This document shows positions 35,885-45,402 of a stretch of DNA of 64,000 bases, one piece after another. How positions within the stretch are numbered: position 1 is the stretch's first letter; the number at the start of each line of letters is the position of its first letter. The notes beneath the pieces are model-generated. The model worked only from the letters and a program-made list of their open reading frames with translations, was not told the DNA's origin and made no database searches. The DNA lies in contig NZ_CP120679.1 of the NCBI RefSeq assembly GCF_029537375.1, positions 2,778,001 to 2,842,000 of the forward strand, written 5' to 3'. Position numbers and translations under genes: made by a program. The DNA comes from Bacillus sp. HSf4 (GTDB taxonomy: Bacteria > Bacillota > Bacilli > Bacillales > Bacillaceae).

Positions 35885-36997
35885 ATGGTTAAAAAGCATT
35901 TTACATTTCAAAAACTAAGCGGGATCTCGCCATATATATGGACGATATTTTTTATCCTCCCCTTCTACTTCATATTCCAATCACCATCAACGTTTGTGAT
36001 CGTCGTCGGCATCATTTTGACGCTTTTATTTTTTTCGATTTACAGATTTGCTTTCGTCTCAAAAGGCTGGGCCGTTTATTTATGGGCGTTTATTTTAATC
36101 GGCATTTCAACGGCTTCGATTACACTGTTCAGCTATATTTATTTTGCTTTTTTTATCGCATATTTTATAGGAAACATTAGAGAACGCGTCCCTTTTCACA
36201 TTTTATATTACATTCATTTAATAAGCGCAGCCGTCGCCAGCAACTTCAGTCTCGTGTTAAAAAAAGAATTGTTTCTGACACAAATTCCTTTTGTGGTCAT
36301 CACGCTCATCAGCGCGATTTTATTGCCATTCAGTATAAGAAGCCGCAAGGAGCGCGAACGGCTTGAAGAAAAACTCGAAGATGCAAATGAACGGATTGCC
36401 CATTTGGTAAAATTAGAGGAACGGCAGCGGATCGCCCGCGACCTCCACGATACACTTGGACAAAAGCTGTCTCTAATCGGTTTAAAAAGCGACTTGGCGA
36501 GAAAATTAATTTACAAAGATCCCGATCAGGCAGCGCATGAGCTAAAAAGCGTTCAGCAAACAGCGAGAACTTCTTTAAATGAAGTCAGAAAAATTGTATC
36601 CTCTATGAAAGGCATCCGGCTCAAGGATGAAATCAGAAACATCAAACAAATTCTCGAAGCAGCTGACATCACGTTGATCTATGAAGAAGAAAAATTGCCG
36701 GAAAATATCTCATTGCTCAATGAAAACATTTTGAGCATGTGCTTAAAGGAAGCTGTCACAAATGTCGTCAAACACAGTCAGGCGAAAACCTGCCGTGTTG
36801 ACATTCAGCAGCTTTGGAAGGAAGTTGTCATTACAGTGGCGGACGATGGAGAGTTTCAAGGTGAAGAAAAGTACTTTTCAAAAGGACATGGCTTACTCGG
36901 GATGAGAGAACGGCTTGAGTTTGCCAACGGCAGCCTTCACATCGATACCAAAAACGGCACAAAGCTTACCATGACAATCCCTAATAACTCAAAATAA
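35885..36997 (+). CDS. desK: Membrane-fluidity sensor histidine kinase
   Basis: The 370 residues begin with about five membrane segments, the thermosensor. A two-helix coiled region and DHp helix with the phosphoacceptor His in RDLHDTLGQKLSL (about residue 188) follow, then a HATPase domain (DDGEFQGEEKY, GHGLLGMRERL). HPK7-type. It senses membrane thickness and order, and phosphorylates DesR in the cold. Confidence 0.93.
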   Translation: MVKKHFTFQKLSGISPYIWTIFFILPFYFIFQSPSTFVIVVGIILTLLFFSIYRFAFVSKGWAVYLWAFILIGISTASITLFSYIYFAFFIAYFIGNIRERVPFHILYYIHLISAAVASNFSLVLKKELFLTQIPFVVITLISAILLPFSIRSRKERERLEEKLEDANERIAHLVKLEERQRIARDLHDTLGQKLSLIGLKSDLARKLIYKDPDQAAHELKSVQQTARTSLNEVRKIVSSMKGIRLKDEIRNIKQILEAADITLIYEEEKLPENISLLNENILSMCLKEAVTNVVKHSQAKTCRVDIQQLWKEVVITVADDGEFQGEEKYFSKGHGLLGMRERLEFANGSLHIDTKNGTKLTMTIPNNSK

Positions 36998-37016
36998 ACA
37001 AAAAGGATGGCTTAGC

Positions 37017-37616
37017 ATGATTAGTATATTTATTGCGGAAGATCAGCAGATGCTCTTGGGTGCATTAGGATCGCTCTTGAATTTAGAAGATGATATGAAA
37101 GTCGTCGGCAAAGGAACAACCGGGCAGGATGCCGTTGACTTCACCAAAAAACATCGGCCTGATGTATGCATTATGGATATTGAAATGCCCGGAAAAACGG
37201 GACTTGAAGCTGCTGAGGAATTAAAGGATACAGGCTGCAACATCATTATCTTAACCACTTTTGCCCGCCCAGGCTACTTTCAGCGAGCGATTAAAGCCGG
37301 TGTTAAAGGCTACTTGTTAAAGGACAGCCCGAGCGAAGAGCTTGTGAGCGCCATCCGCAGCGTCATGAACGGAAAGCGCATCTATGCGCCTGAATTGATG
37401 GAAGATATGTACGGTGAGGCCAACCCTCTCACAGATAGAGAAAAAGAAGTGCTCGAACTCGTAGCCGATGGAAAAAACACAAAAGAAATCGCCCAAGAAC
37501 TCAGCATCAAAAGCGGGACGGTCCGCAATTATATCTCAATGATTCTTGAAAAGCTGGAGGTGAAAAACCGAATCGAAGCCATTACCCGTTCTAAGGAAAA
37601 AGGCTGGTTTAAATAA
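37017..37616 (+). CDS. desR: NarL-type response regulator of des
   Basis: The 199 residues have a receiver domain with Asp in DVCIMDIEMPGKTG (about residue 54) and a LuxR-type helix-turn-helix (LTDREKEVLELVADGKNTKE, SIKSGTVRNYISMI). It binds the des promoter as a phosphorylated tetramer. It starts 19 bases after desK, so kinase and regulator are co-transcribed. Confidence 0.93.
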   Translation: MISIFIAEDQQMLLGALGSLLNLEDDMKVVGKGTTGQDAVDFTKKHRPDVCIMDIEMPGKTGLEAAEELKDTGCNIIILTTFARPGYFQRAIKAGVKGYLLKDSPSEELVSAIRSVMNGKRIYAPELMEDMYGEANPLTDREKEVLELVADGKNTKEIAQELSIKSGTVRNYISMILEKLEVKNRIEAITRSKEKGWFK

Positions 37617-37619
37617 AAA

Positions 37620-37640
37620 GAGGATCTGGTCAAGATCCTC
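37620..37640 (+). terminator. Hairpin after desR
   Basis: GAGGATCT pairs with AGATCCTC across a 5-base loop. The T run is poor, so termination may be weak or need help. Confidence 0.5.
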
Positions 37641-37686
37641 AGCAGGTAAGTGGATTGGCTATTCAACTCGGCATTTCTGCCACATC

Positions 37687-37872
37687 ATGGATACTTTAGA
37701 GAGACTAAGTAAATGGCGACGAAGGAAAAACCACCAACTAAATGAGATCGGCAGTAGACCACTTCCCCAAAATATTGAATACTTCCGTCAATTCTTTCTT
37801 TTATTTCAAGGAATTGTATTTTTCATTGGAGCAATTTATGCGTTTAGGCTGCACAGAAATGAAACGAAATAA
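37687..37872 (+). CDS. Hypothetical 61-residue single-membrane-segment protein
   Basis: A basic N-terminus (KWRRRKNHQ) is followed by one membrane segment (FFLLFQGIVFFIGAIYAF). No good ribosome site is present. Unassigned, possibly not expressed. Confidence 0.25.
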   Translation: MDTLERLSKWRRRKNHQLNEIGSRPLPQNIEYFRQFFLLFQGIVFFIGAIYAFRLHRNETK

Positions 37873-38160
37873 TTTTTAAAAAGAATTGTTATACAAGTAT
37901 GGCAGCAAGTCTTTTTTATACTGATCCATTAAACTTCTTTTCACATTTCATTCTTGAGGCTACGGCATAAGTTCGCACATAACTTTTATGTTCCGCGGAT
38001 AGAGTTCTATATTCCTTCTATTAACGGATAGTTCAGGTTGTTAAAATGAATATATTTAGGATTCAACCTTCTCACGAACAAAGGGCGTTCCTTGGTCTGA
38101 AATATCAGAGCCGGCGAACACCCTTTTGCTTTTTGTTTTTATCTTGAGTGTGCCTTCGGG
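37873..38160. other. Intergenic stretch with a hairpin
   Basis: A hairpin at 38080-38127 (AAAGGGCGTTC ... GAACACCCTTT) with a T-rich tail on + may serve as a terminator for DNA on either side. No gene is visible. Confidence 0.45.
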
Positions 38161-39210
38161 CTACCCGAACATCTTCTTCACAAGCTCGCGGTTGCGCTCT
38201 TTGAAAACCTCATTATGCGACGACACCATCGCGCTCTTATGCGCTTCGGGATCAATATAGCGTTTGGCGCTGTTCACTGCGTTTGCCGCATCCTGAAACG
38301 CACCGGCGATCAGGTGCAGCTTGCCGTCGTAATGCAGGATATCCCCAGCCGCATACAGCCCTGGCACCGAAGATTGAGAGTTGGCGGTACCCGCGATAAA
38401 ATAGTCATCAACCCGGGTAATATCCAGCCGGCTGTTCTCCAGCAGCGATTTGTCGCGTTCATATCCATGATTAATAATGACTTCGTCTACAGGCAGCTCG
38501 ATCACCTCACCGGTTTGAGCATTTGTGAGCTCGACTCGTTCGATCACCTCATGATCATCTGAAGCGATCAGCTTGGTAATCTCGGTATGGAAGAAGCAGC
38601 TCACCGAGCTGTTCAGAAGCTGATCCACCTGGGCCTCATGCCCGCTGAGCGCTTCTTTACGGTAAGCGAGGTAAACCTTCTTCGCTACAGGCTCAAGCTC
38701 GTTGGCCCAATCGACAGCCGAATTGCCGCCGCCTGAGACAATGACCGTTTTATCTTTAAAATGCTGCAGCGACTTGACCGTATAATTCAGATTGGACACT
38801 TCAAAACGCTCTGCCCCTTCAATCTGAAGCTTTTGCGGATTCAGGATACCACCGCCTACAGCAACGATGACCGTCTTGGACAAATGCACCCCTGAGGCAG
38901 CCGTATGTAATTCAAACAGCCCTTCTTCATTACGGGCAATCGACTCCACTTTCTCATTCAGCAGCACTTCCGGATGAAATGTTAATCCCTGCTGCACCAT
39001 CTGTTCAATCAGCTTCGCTCCCGATATCGGCGTTTGCCCTCCGACATCCCAAATCATTTTTTCCGGATAAACATGGACCTTCCCCCCCAGCACGGGCTGA
39101 TATTCAATAATCTTTGTTTTCATCCCCCGCAGTCCGCTGTAAAAGGCGGAATATAATCCAGCCGGTCCTCCGCCGATAACCGTCACATCATATACTTCAT
39201 TCCTGTTCAT
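38161..39210 (-). CDS. ycgT: Ferredoxin/flavodoxin-NADP reductase-like (thioredoxin reductase fold)
   Basis: The 349 residues have FAD binding VIGGGPAGLYSAFYSG, NADPH binding VIVSGGGNSAVDWA and a GLYAAGDIL end motif. There is no CxxC redox pair, so it is a ferredoxin (flavodoxin)-NADP reductase of the YumC/YcgT group rather than a thioredoxin reductase. A Fur box lies about 45 bases upstream, as known for B. subtilis ycgT. It probably supplies electrons for iron-siderophore release or Fe-S repair in low iron. Confidence 0.85.
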   Translation of the reverse strand: MNRNEVYDVTVIGGGPAGLYSAFYSGLRGMKTKIIEYQPVLGGKVHVYPEKMIWDVGGQTPISGAKLIEQMVQQGLTFHPEVLLNEKVESIARNEEGLFELHTAASGVHLSKTVIVAVGGGILNPQKLQIEGAERFEVSNLNYTVKSLQHFKDKTVIVSGGGNSAVDWANELEPVAKKVYLAYRKEALSGHEAQVDQLLNSSVSCFFHTEITKLIASDDHEVIERVELTNAQTGEVIELPVDEVIINHGYERDKSLLENSRLDITRVDDYFIAGTANSQSSVPGLYAAGDILHYDGKLHLIAGAFQDAANAVNSAKRYIDPEAHKSAMVSSHNEVFKERNRELVKKMFG

Positions 39211-39254
39211 CGCTCTTCACTCCTAGTATAGTGCATGGCTTATCTCCATGTCGT

Positions 39255-39275
39255 AAATGATTATCATTATCATTT
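39255..39275 (-). promoter_or_regulatory. Fur box upstream of the ycgT-like gene
   Basis: AATGATTATCATTATCATT contains the 7-1-7 Fur element TGATTATCATTATCA, one mismatch from consensus. Confidence 0.85.
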
Positions 39276-39473
39276 AGTGTACTTTGACTTGTTCATTTTT
39301 ACAATCCATTTTTGATTAAAAATTGATCTTGTGGGTCCACACAATCATCAAAGCGGCCGATCATCAGTGAGGCTTTTAAAAAAAAACTGCAACCTCTCCA
39401 TTACAAAAAGATTCGATAAAGTCATAAATCTTTTGTTCCAATGTGAAAATGTGTATATCTTACACGAGCAAAG
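39276..39473. other. Intergenic, nothing recognised
   Basis: No complete gene. It separates the Fur-regulated reductase from the Zur block. Confidence 0.4.
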
Positions 39474-39608
39474 ATGAACAATACACTCGTCTTTATCGGT
39501 GATGATTTAGACCATGACAATCTTCAGAAAATGCTGTGTGACTTAAAGAATAGGAGCGTATCAACGGCTCATTCATGCAATTTAGCCTTTTCTTCTGTTT
39601 GCTTTTGA
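39474..39608 (+). pseudogene. COG0523 GTPase C-terminal remnant
   Basis: A short frame reads NTLVFIGDDLDHDNLQKML, which resembles the C-terminal end of COG0523 metallochaperones (the intact neighbour has [18 protein letters not shown]). It suggests an older yciC-like gene was lost here. Confidence 0.5.
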
Positions 39609-39634
39609 CTTTGAAAAGAGATAAAATAGGTTGT

Positions 39635-39655
39635 AAATCGTAATTATTACGATTT
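39635..39655 (+). promoter_or_regulatory. Zur box 1
   Basis: A 21-base perfect palindrome with core TCGTAATTATTACGA, identical to the Bacillus Zur 9-1-9 type consensus. About 185 bases before the ferredoxin-like gene. Confidence 0.9.
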
Positions 39656-39798
39656 CATTGACTATGGAGCGGTGCAAAAGCTGGCGAGCGGTTTATCCCC
39701 TGCTCGTTTGTATCATCTTTGTGAAATGACAAAAAGAGCCGGAGGATGTTTAAGACAGTTTATGATCGGCGCTTTGATGCATTTAAATGCTCCATTAC

Positions 39799-39819
39799 AA
39801 ATCGTAATAATTTTGTTTT
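39799..39819 (+). promoter_or_regulatory. Zur box 2 (weaker)
   Basis: The left half AAATCGTAAT is perfect and the right half is degenerate (ATTTTGTTT). It lies just before the ribosome site of the ferredoxin-like gene. Confidence 0.6.
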
Positions 39820-39831
39820 ATTTGGAGGGAA

Positions 39832-40233
39832 ATGACACATATGGCGACATGGGATTTAAGTAATATGAAACATCATATCTTTATTTGCAACGGCAGCAGT
39901 TGCAATCGGGTCGGAGCTGAGGAACTGACTCAAGTGATTCGGCAAGAAATCTCAGACCGGGAGCTTGACGATGTTATTCATACAACGCGCACGCGCTGTA
40001 ATGGCAGATGCCAAGATAAGTGCGTGGTCATCCACTACCCGAAAGGAACTTGGTATAAAGATTTAAAACCTGAGGATGTCCCCCTCCTGATTGACTCACT
40101 TTGTACCAATGAAGATTATAAAGAAAAAGCAAGCCATTTGTATGATGGCCAACGTTTCGAGCGTTCATCTGACGTCATCGCCGGAGTTGCAAAAGACAAA
40201 GAAAAAGTAGTCAAAGTATCGAAAAAATTTTAA
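39832..40233 (+). CDS. Thioredoxin-fold [2Fe-2S] ferredoxin-like protein, Zur-regulated
   Basis: The 133 residues have four Cys in the thioredoxin-like ferredoxin pattern: [14 protein letters not shown] and [18 protein letters not shown]. The start could be ATG 39832 (close to GGAGGG) or ATG 39841. Two Zur boxes precede it and a COG0523 GTPase gene follows after 10 bases. A role with the GTPase in metal delivery or as a zinc-sparing redox protein is an inference. Confidence 0.8.
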   Translation: MTHMATWDLSNMKHHIFICNGSSCNRVGAEELTQVIRQEISDRELDDVIHTTRTRCNGRCQDKCVVIHYPKGTWYKDLKPEDVPLLIDSLCTNEDYKEKASHLYDGQRFERSSDVIAGVAKDKEKVVKVSKKF

Positions 40234-40243
40234 ATGGAGTCGA

Positions 40244-41236
40244 ATGATCATGCCTTTAACTAAAAAGAAAATTCCTGTCACCATTCTCACTGGATATCTA
40301 GGCGCCGGGAAAACCACACTTTTAAATCGAATACTTACGGAAAAACACAATCAAAAGGTTGCGGTTATTGTTAATGAGTACGGAGAAGTCGGGATAGACA
40401 ATCAGCTCGTCGTTGATTCTGAAGAAGAAATTTTAGAAATGAACAACGGCTGCATCTGTTGCACGGTCCGCGGAGATTTGATTCGTATTCTGAGAACTCT
40501 TGTATTCTCAATGGATCAAGGGAAAGTTGCATTTGATCGCGTTTTAATCGAAACAACGGGACTGGCTGACCCTGCCCCCGTTGCCCAGACTTTTTTTATG
40601 GATGAACTGTTATCCGACATATTTGAAGTTGACAGCATCGTCACGGTAGTAGACAGCAAGCATGTCACCAGACATCTGGATGATCAGGATGAAGCGCAAG
40701 AGCAAATCGCATTTGCTGACGTCATCATCCTCAATAAAACAGATTTAGTATCGAATAACGATCTGAAATCCTTGGAGCAAAGACTTGTCAACATTAATCC
40801 TACGGCTAAGAGGCTGCATGCCAGAGATTGCAAGATCAATTTAAGAGATATACTGGGAATCAATACGTTTGACGTCAATCGAAAAATTGAAATCGATCCT
40901 CATTTTCTAAAGGATCATCATCACCACCATCATGATGATAAAGTGTCTTCTATTGCTTTTCGGGAAGAGAAGCCTCTTGACTTGGCAAAGGTGGATCATT
41001 GGATGAGTTATCTCGTACGGGAAAAAGGAGAAGATTTATTACGTTATAAAGGAATCCTTTCTATTAAAGGGGAAGAATATCGAATCGTATTCCAAGGGCT
41101 TCATATGTTGTTTTCAGGACGTCCCGATCGGAAGTGGAGCGAAAACGAGACAAGACAAAGCGAACTTGTTTTCATTGGAAAGGACTTAAACAAAGAAGAA
41201 TTGGAACAGCAATTTAAAAACTGCATAGCGAAGTAG
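40244..41236 (+). CDS. COG0523 GTPase, zinc metallochaperone (YciC/ZagA-like)
   Basis: The 330 residues have Walker [13 protein letters not shown], the metal motif [10 protein letters not shown] (CxCC), [14 protein letters not shown], and a His-rich loop of six His followed by DD at about residue 226, then a C-terminal CobW domain. Such proteins bind zinc and hand it to client enzymes under zinc shortage. B. subtilis YciC/ZagA is likewise under Zur. The Zur boxes upstream and the znuACB genes nearby support this. Confidence 0.87.
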   Translation: MIMPLTKKKIPVTILTGYLGAGKTTLLNRILTEKHNQKVAVIVNEYGEVGIDNQLVVDSEEEILEMNNGCICCTVRGDLIRILRTLVFSMDQGKVAFDRVLIETTGLADPAPVAQTFFMDELLSDIFEVDSIVTVVDSKHVTRHLDDQDEAQEQIAFADVIILNKTDLVSNNDLKSLEQRLVNINPTAKRLHARDCKINLRDILGINTFDVNRKIEIDPHFLKDHHHHHHDDKVSSIAFREEKPLDLAKVDHWMSYLVREKGEDLLRYKGILSIKGEEYRIVFQGLHMLFSGRPDRKWSENETRQSELVFIGKDLNKEELEQQFKNCIAK

Positions 41237-41323
41237 CCTTAAATATTTATGATCAACTGTTGACATCAATCAAGAGCAATATGTGCTTCTACGCTTGGAC
41301 GTTATAATAAAACGAACAAAATA

Positions 41324-41347
41324 GCAGCCTTCCTCAAGGGAGGCTGC
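41324..41347 (+). terminator. Terminator of the ferredoxin-GTPase operon
   Basis: GCAGCCTTCC / GGGAGGCTGC stem, about 10 bp with one mismatch and a 4-base loop. The T run is weak. Confidence 0.6.
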
Positions 41348-41527
41348 AAATATAATATCTTAAATAATGGTTTCAGTTATCTACATGTTAACCTCAGCTA
41401 TCATCTCCGCTTAACCATATTCAATAGGATGAAACTTCGCTCTGTTTATTCAACACATCCCATGAATGAGAGGCAATGAAAAAAACGAACTTCTCTTCCT
41501 GTACTTACTCAAATATATGTCCTGTGG

Positions 41528-42322
41528 TCAGGATAAAATATCAATGGGTTTCCATTGATATAATGAGTCTCTGTTTTCAATCATACCAAGCCCCGGGTAA
41601 GGAAAATGACAGGAATGAATGAAGGCTTGCTCCTTGCAAGCCAATTGTATCAATTGATTCCTAGTAGTTATCCCCTGTACAGGATCTTCTTCTAGTACGA
41701 CACGCAAACTTGTATTAGAAATGCTGTGTGGAATATTGAATACATCATTCGCGATCAAATATACGCCATGATTTGTACGGACTTCAACAGTTAGATGTCC
41801 GGGTGTGTGACCCGGTGTATGTTTCAGCCATACATCCGGTAATATTTCAGTATCCTCTTCAATCAATGTCAGAAGCGGAAGTACTTTGTTTATGACCTTG
41901 AATTGTCTGGAATCAGGAGTTTGTTTCGCATATAACCATTCTTTCTTACTCATGATATGAACGGCATTTGGAAAAGCAGGTTTTTCATTTTTTACAAGCC
42001 CTCCGGTATGGTCTGCATGACTGTGTGACAAAACAACGTAATCAATCATATGACGATGAATCCCAGATTGTTCTAAGCGTGTTAATAAATGCCCTGACTC
42101 CTGTCCGCCTGCCTCTCCAAACCCTGTATCAATTAAAATAAGCTTACTCCCGATTTGCAGGCAGACAAAATTCAGCGCTACCTCGAATTCACCAGGAAAG
42201 CGCTCAACTTCCCGGTCACCATTTGCCCCTGCCAGAAAAAAATCCTTTGTTACAGGAAACTGTCCATCAGAAAAAACCATCATGCGAAAAGAGTCAAATT
42301 TGATTTGATATGGCCGGTTCAC
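41528..42322 (-). CDS. MBL-fold hydrolase in a Zur operon
   Basis: The 264 residues have the metallo-beta-lactamase motif SHSHADHTGG (about residues 99-108), later metal ligands in HTPGHTPGHL, LIANDVF and HSCHFPYPG. There is no signal peptide, so it is cytoplasmic. It resembles lactonase/hydrolase-type MBLs; the substrate is unknown. It is last in the leftward operon after hemB and yidD, behind Zur box 3. Confidence 0.82.
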   Translation of the reverse strand: MNRPYQIKFDSFRMMVFSDGQFPVTKDFFLAGANGDREVERFPGEFEVALNFVCLQIGSKLILIDTGFGEAGGQESGHLLTRLEQSGIHRHMIDYVVLSHSHADHTGGLVKNEKPAFPNAVHIMSKKEWLYAKQTPDSRQFKVINKVLPLLTLIEEDTEILPDVWLKHTPGHTPGHLTVEVRTNHGVYLIANDVFNIPHSISNTSLRVVLEEDPVQGITTRNQLIQLACKEQAFIHSCHFPYPGLGMIENRDSLYQWKPIDILS

Positions 42323-42334
42323 AGGGAGTCCCCC

Positions 42335-42562
42335 TCACTTTTTTGATCTGTTGCTCGGAACAGGATCAAAGCCTCCCGGATGAAGAGGGTGGCATTTCAG
42401 CAATCGTTTGATGAGCAGCCAGCTGCCTTTTATAAATCCAAACCTTTGAATCGCTTCAAGCCCATAGTTGGAGCATGTTGGATAAAACCTGCAGGTTGGC
42501 GGAAATAGAGGTGATATCGCCTTTTGATATAATCGAATGAATGCGATCGCTGCCTGTTTCAT
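42335..42562 (-). CDS. yidD: Membrane protein insertion efficiency factor YidD
   Basis: The 75 residues have the full YidD pattern: [54 protein letters not shown]. It binds the inner membrane and helps YidC insert proteins. It overlaps the hemB stop (ATGA). A Zur-linked location is unusual for it. A decayed duplicate lies at 22202-22430. Confidence 0.92.
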   Translation of the reverse strand: MKQAAIAFIRLYQKAISPLFPPTCRFYPTCSNYGLEAIQRFGFIKGSWLLIKRLLKCHPLHPGGFDPVPSNRSKK

Positions 42563-43545
42563 GATTCCTCCCGAAGATATCTTGCTATATCCTTTGCAAA
42601 ATATGTAACGATAAGATCGGCTCCGGCCCGCTTCATAGAAAGCATGCTTTCCAATACTGTATTTTTTTCATCAATCCAGCCGTTTTGCGATGCTGCTTTT
42701 ATTTGCGCATATTCGCCGCTTACTTGATATGAAACCAGCGGAATATGGAGAGAATTTCGCATATCCCTCATGATATCTAAATAAGGAAGACCCGGTTTAA
42801 TAATAATAAAATCTGCTCCCTCTTCAAGGTCAGACTGAGCCTCGCGAAAAGCTTCTAAACGATTTGCCGGGTCCATCTGATAGGTTCCACGATCACCGAA
42901 AGCAGGCGAATTATCCGCGGCATCTCGAAATGGTCCATAATAGCTTGAAGCATACTTGATACCGTACGACATGATCGGTATGTCTTGATAACCGGACTCA
43001 TCCAGCGCATGTCGTATATACGTCACAAATCCATCCATCATGCTTGAGGGCGCCAGAATATCGGCACCTGCCTCAGCTTGAGATATGGCGACTTTTGCAT
43101 GTATATCTAAAGACACGTCATTATCAATCCTGCCGTTTACCGGTATGCCGCAATGGCCTTCTGTTTGATAGTGACATATACATGTGTCTGTTATGATGAC
43201 CAAATCAGAATCTAAAGCCTTGATTTGCCTAACCGCTCGTTGAACAATGCCATCTGATGTATAAGCAGACGTTGCCAAATCATCTTTCCAACTCGGAATG
43301 CCGAAGAGAAGAATCGCTTGAATCCCCAGCTGTTTTAATTCTTGAATTTCCTTATCTAATAAATCTAATGTCAGTTGATAAACGCCTGGCATGTAAGGTA
43401 CTTCTGTCTTTAACCCGATACCCTCTTGGACGAACAGAGGATATATGAAATCGTTAATGGAAAGCCGATTTTCTCTTACTAAATCCCGTATACCTGGCGT
43501 TGAACGCAGTCTGCGATGCCGAGAGAATGTGAAAAATTGCTTCAA
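42559..43545 (-). CDS. hemB: Porphobilinogen synthase (HemB) paralogue, Zur-linked
   Basis: The 328 residues show the HemB barrel: [40 protein letters not shown] and the Schiff-base lysines in [16 protein letters not shown] and [10 protein letters not shown]. It condenses two 5-aminolevulinate molecules into porphobilinogen for heme. The metal site keeps three Cys (CxC-x7-C), normally zinc ligands, although a Zur box lies 36 bases upstream. It is unlikely to be the main hemB, which in Bacillus sits in hemAXCDBL. The operon continues with yidD and an MBL gene. Confidence 0.88.
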   Translation of the reverse strand: MKQFFTFSRHRRLRSTPGIRDLVRENRLSINDFIYPLFVQEGIGLKTEVPYMPGVYQLTLDLLDKEIQELKQLGIQAILLFGIPSWKDDLATSAYTSDGIVQRAVRQIKALDSDLVIITDTCICHYQTEGHCGIPVNGRIDNDVSLDIHAKVAISQAEAGADILAPSSMMDGFVTYIRHALDESGYQDIPIMSYGIKYASSYYGPFRDAADNSPAFGDRGTYQMDPANRLEAFREAQSDLEEGADFIIIKPGLPYLDIMRDMRNSLHIPLVSYQVSGEYAQIKAASQNGWIDEKNTVLESMLSMKRAGADLIVTYFAKDIARYLREES

Positions 43546-43580
43546 TGTTATTGCACCACTTTTCTAAATGAGTTAACCTT

Positions 43581-43601
43581 AAATCGTAATGATTTTGATT
43601 T
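43581..43601. promoter_or_regulatory. Zur box 3, shared by divergent hemB and sufU paralogues
   Basis: AAATCGTAAT-G-ATTTTGATTT, two mismatches from the perfect palindrome of box 1. It lies in the 115-base gap between the divergent genes. Confidence 0.8.
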
Positions 43602-43660
43602 GTATTTTAAAGTATATACAATCACATCAATTATTTCAATGTTAAAGGAAAGGAGCAATC

Positions 43661-44098
43661 ATGATGTTAGAAGATTTATATCGAGCCGTTATCATGGACC
43701 ACTCAAAATATAAGCGGAATTTTCGAAGAATCGAGCATCCCAACGCTTTATTTGTTCATTATAAAAACCCCACTTGCGGCGACGTCATCACTCTGTATAT
43801 TGATATAGAGGATAACAGGATAAAGGACGCTTCCTTTATAGGGGAAGGATGCAGCATTAGTATGGCGTCTTCATCCATAATGACTGACCTTATAAAAGAC
43901 AAAACAATGACAGCAGTCGAAGACATGCAAAAATCCATGGAAGATATGATACGCAATGGGACAGAACCACAAGAGGAAACACTGGGAGATGCGGTTTCCT
44001 TCATAGGCGTTCACCCTTTAAAAGCTCGCCATAATTGTGCTTTAATGCCTTGGCAAGCCTTAGAAAAAATAAAAAAATTGACGGAAAAACCGCAATAA
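43661..44098 (+). CDS. sufU: SufU-like Fe-S assembly sulfurtransferase paralogue
   Basis: The 145 residues match SufU: LYRAVIMDHSKYKRNFR, zinc ligands C and D in NPTCGDVI, the Cys in GEGCSISMASSS, and the last Cys in RHNCALMPWQAL. SufU takes sulfur from SufS with the help of zinc. The main sufU is normally in sufCDSUB, so this is probably a second copy. It is divergent from the hemB paralogue and shares a Zur box, with AAAGGAGC before the ATG. Confidence 0.88.
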   Translation: MMLEDLYRAVIMDHSKYKRNFRRIEHPNALFVHYKNPTCGDVITLYIDIEDNRIKDASFIGEGCSISMASSSIMTDLIKDKTMTAVEDMQKSMEDMIRNGTEPQEETLGDAVSFIGVHPLKARHNCALMPWQALEKIKKLTEKPQ

Positions 44099-44291
44099 AT
44101 AAAAACGACCAAGCTCGCAAAAGTATCCCATGGTTCATGCAGCCTCACGATAAATGAGCCTGCAAACGACTGCCAGCTCCCTCCTTCCCTGTCAGGAAGT
44201 CTGTGGCTTGTTCCGACCTGCTGACATTCGATCTATGCATAAAAGGTCGTAATACTGACGATCTCGCACCTAAAAATAAAAAATACTTCAC

Positions 44292-44312
44292 AAATCGTAA
44301 TGATTATGATTT
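44292..44312 (+). promoter_or_regulatory. Zur box 4, upstream of znuA
   Basis: AAATCGTAAT-G-ATTATGATTT, one mismatch from the perfect palindrome, about 100 bases before the znuA start. Confidence 0.88.
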
Positions 44313-44412
44313 AATGGGGAATTAGTTCATGAAGTTAAGTGTTTTTGTTGATTTGAATGATCAATCACACGAAATGAACGAATCAATACTTTTCAAGAAA
44401 GAAGGAATAAAC

Positions 44413-45366
44413 ATGAAAAAATATACGACAGCAGCTTTGATTGCGGCGACATGTCTTTCACTATTTGCTGGATGTTCGGGAAATGAGGAAAAACAAGCAA
44501 GCGGTTCCTCATCAGATGATCAAAAATTACAGGTCATCACAACATTTTACCCAATGTATGAGTTTACAAAGCAAGTTGCCGGAGAAAAAGCAGATGTTGA
44601 TCTTTTAATTCCATCTACTGTTGAACCCCATGAATGGGACCCCTCTCCAAAAGATGTTCAAAAGATCGGGGAAGCGGATGTCCTAATTTATAACAGTCCT
44701 TATATGGAAACATGGGAACCCTCTATCGAAAAAAGTGTAGGAAAAAATGGACCGACTTTTGTAAAAGCAAGCAAAGGCATTGAACTGATGAAAGGAACTG
44801 GAGAAGAGGAAGAAGAACATGAAGAATCCGGGCATAAGCATACATATGATCCCCATGTATGGTTAAGTCCTGTCCTTTCCCAGCAGGAAGTAAAAAACAT
44901 TACAAAAGCGCTTGAAAAAGCAGACCCGGACAATAAAGCTTACTATGAAAAGAATCGCGATGCGTTTTTGCAGAAATTAGAGGATCTCGATCAACAATAT
45001 GAGTCAACATTAAAAGATGTTCCAAACAAAGAGCTCATTACACAGCATGCAGCGTTCGGATATTTAGCGAAACAATATGGATTAACGCAAGTGCCTATCG
45101 CAGGCCTTTCCCCTGAACAGGAGCCAAGTGCAGCTAAGCTCGCAGAATTAAAGAAGTTTGCCCAGAAACACCATATTCAAACCATTTTCTTTGAAGAACT
45201 CGCTTCTCCGAAAGTTGCGAAAACATTAGCAGATGAAATTGGAGCTAAAACAGAAGTGCTCCATACGTTAGAAGGACTAAGTAAAGAGGAGCAAAAACAA
45301 GGGCTGGATTATATTGATTTAATGAAAAATAATTTAAAACAGTTAGAATCGTCATTATCTCAATGA
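44413..45366 (+). CDS. znuA: High-affinity zinc ABC importer, binding lipoprotein
   Basis: I start at ATG 44413 (MKKYTTAALIAATC), because a lipoprotein signal with lipobox SLFAGC begins here behind GAAGGAAT. An ATG 84 bases upstream would add a polar N-terminus without a signal. The 317 residues have VEPHEWDPSPKDV, an acidic/His loop (EEEEEHEESGHKHTYDPHVW) and three metal-binding His sites. It binds zinc outside the membrane and feeds ZnuC-ZnuB. Confidence 0.92.
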   Translation: MKKYTTAALIAATCLSLFAGCSGNEEKQASGSSSDDQKLQVITTFYPMYEFTKQVAGEKADVDLLIPSTVEPHEWDPSPKDVQKIGEADVLIYNSPYMETWEPSIEKSVGKNGPTFVKASKGIELMKGTGEEEEEHEESGHKHTYDPHVWLSPVLSQQEVKNITKALEKADPDNKAYYEKNRDAFLQKLEDLDQQYESTLKDVPNKELITQHAAFGYLAKQYGLTQVPIAGLSPEQEPSAAKLAELKKFAQKHHIQTIFFEELASPKVAKTLADEIGAKTEVLHTLEGLSKEEQKQGLDYIDLMKNNLKQLESSLSQ

Positions 45367-45402
45367 TGAGACACGCAACATGTTTTTGATGGAAAGGTAA
45401 GA

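Noticed and set aside
38161..39210. Thioredoxin reductase
   Set aside because: The fold matches, but the redox CxxC is absent, so a ferredoxin/flavodoxin reductase role fits better.
39672..39863. 63-codon plus-strand frame between Zur boxes
   Set aside because: It overlaps Zur box 2 and the ribosome site of the next gene, and resembles no family I know.
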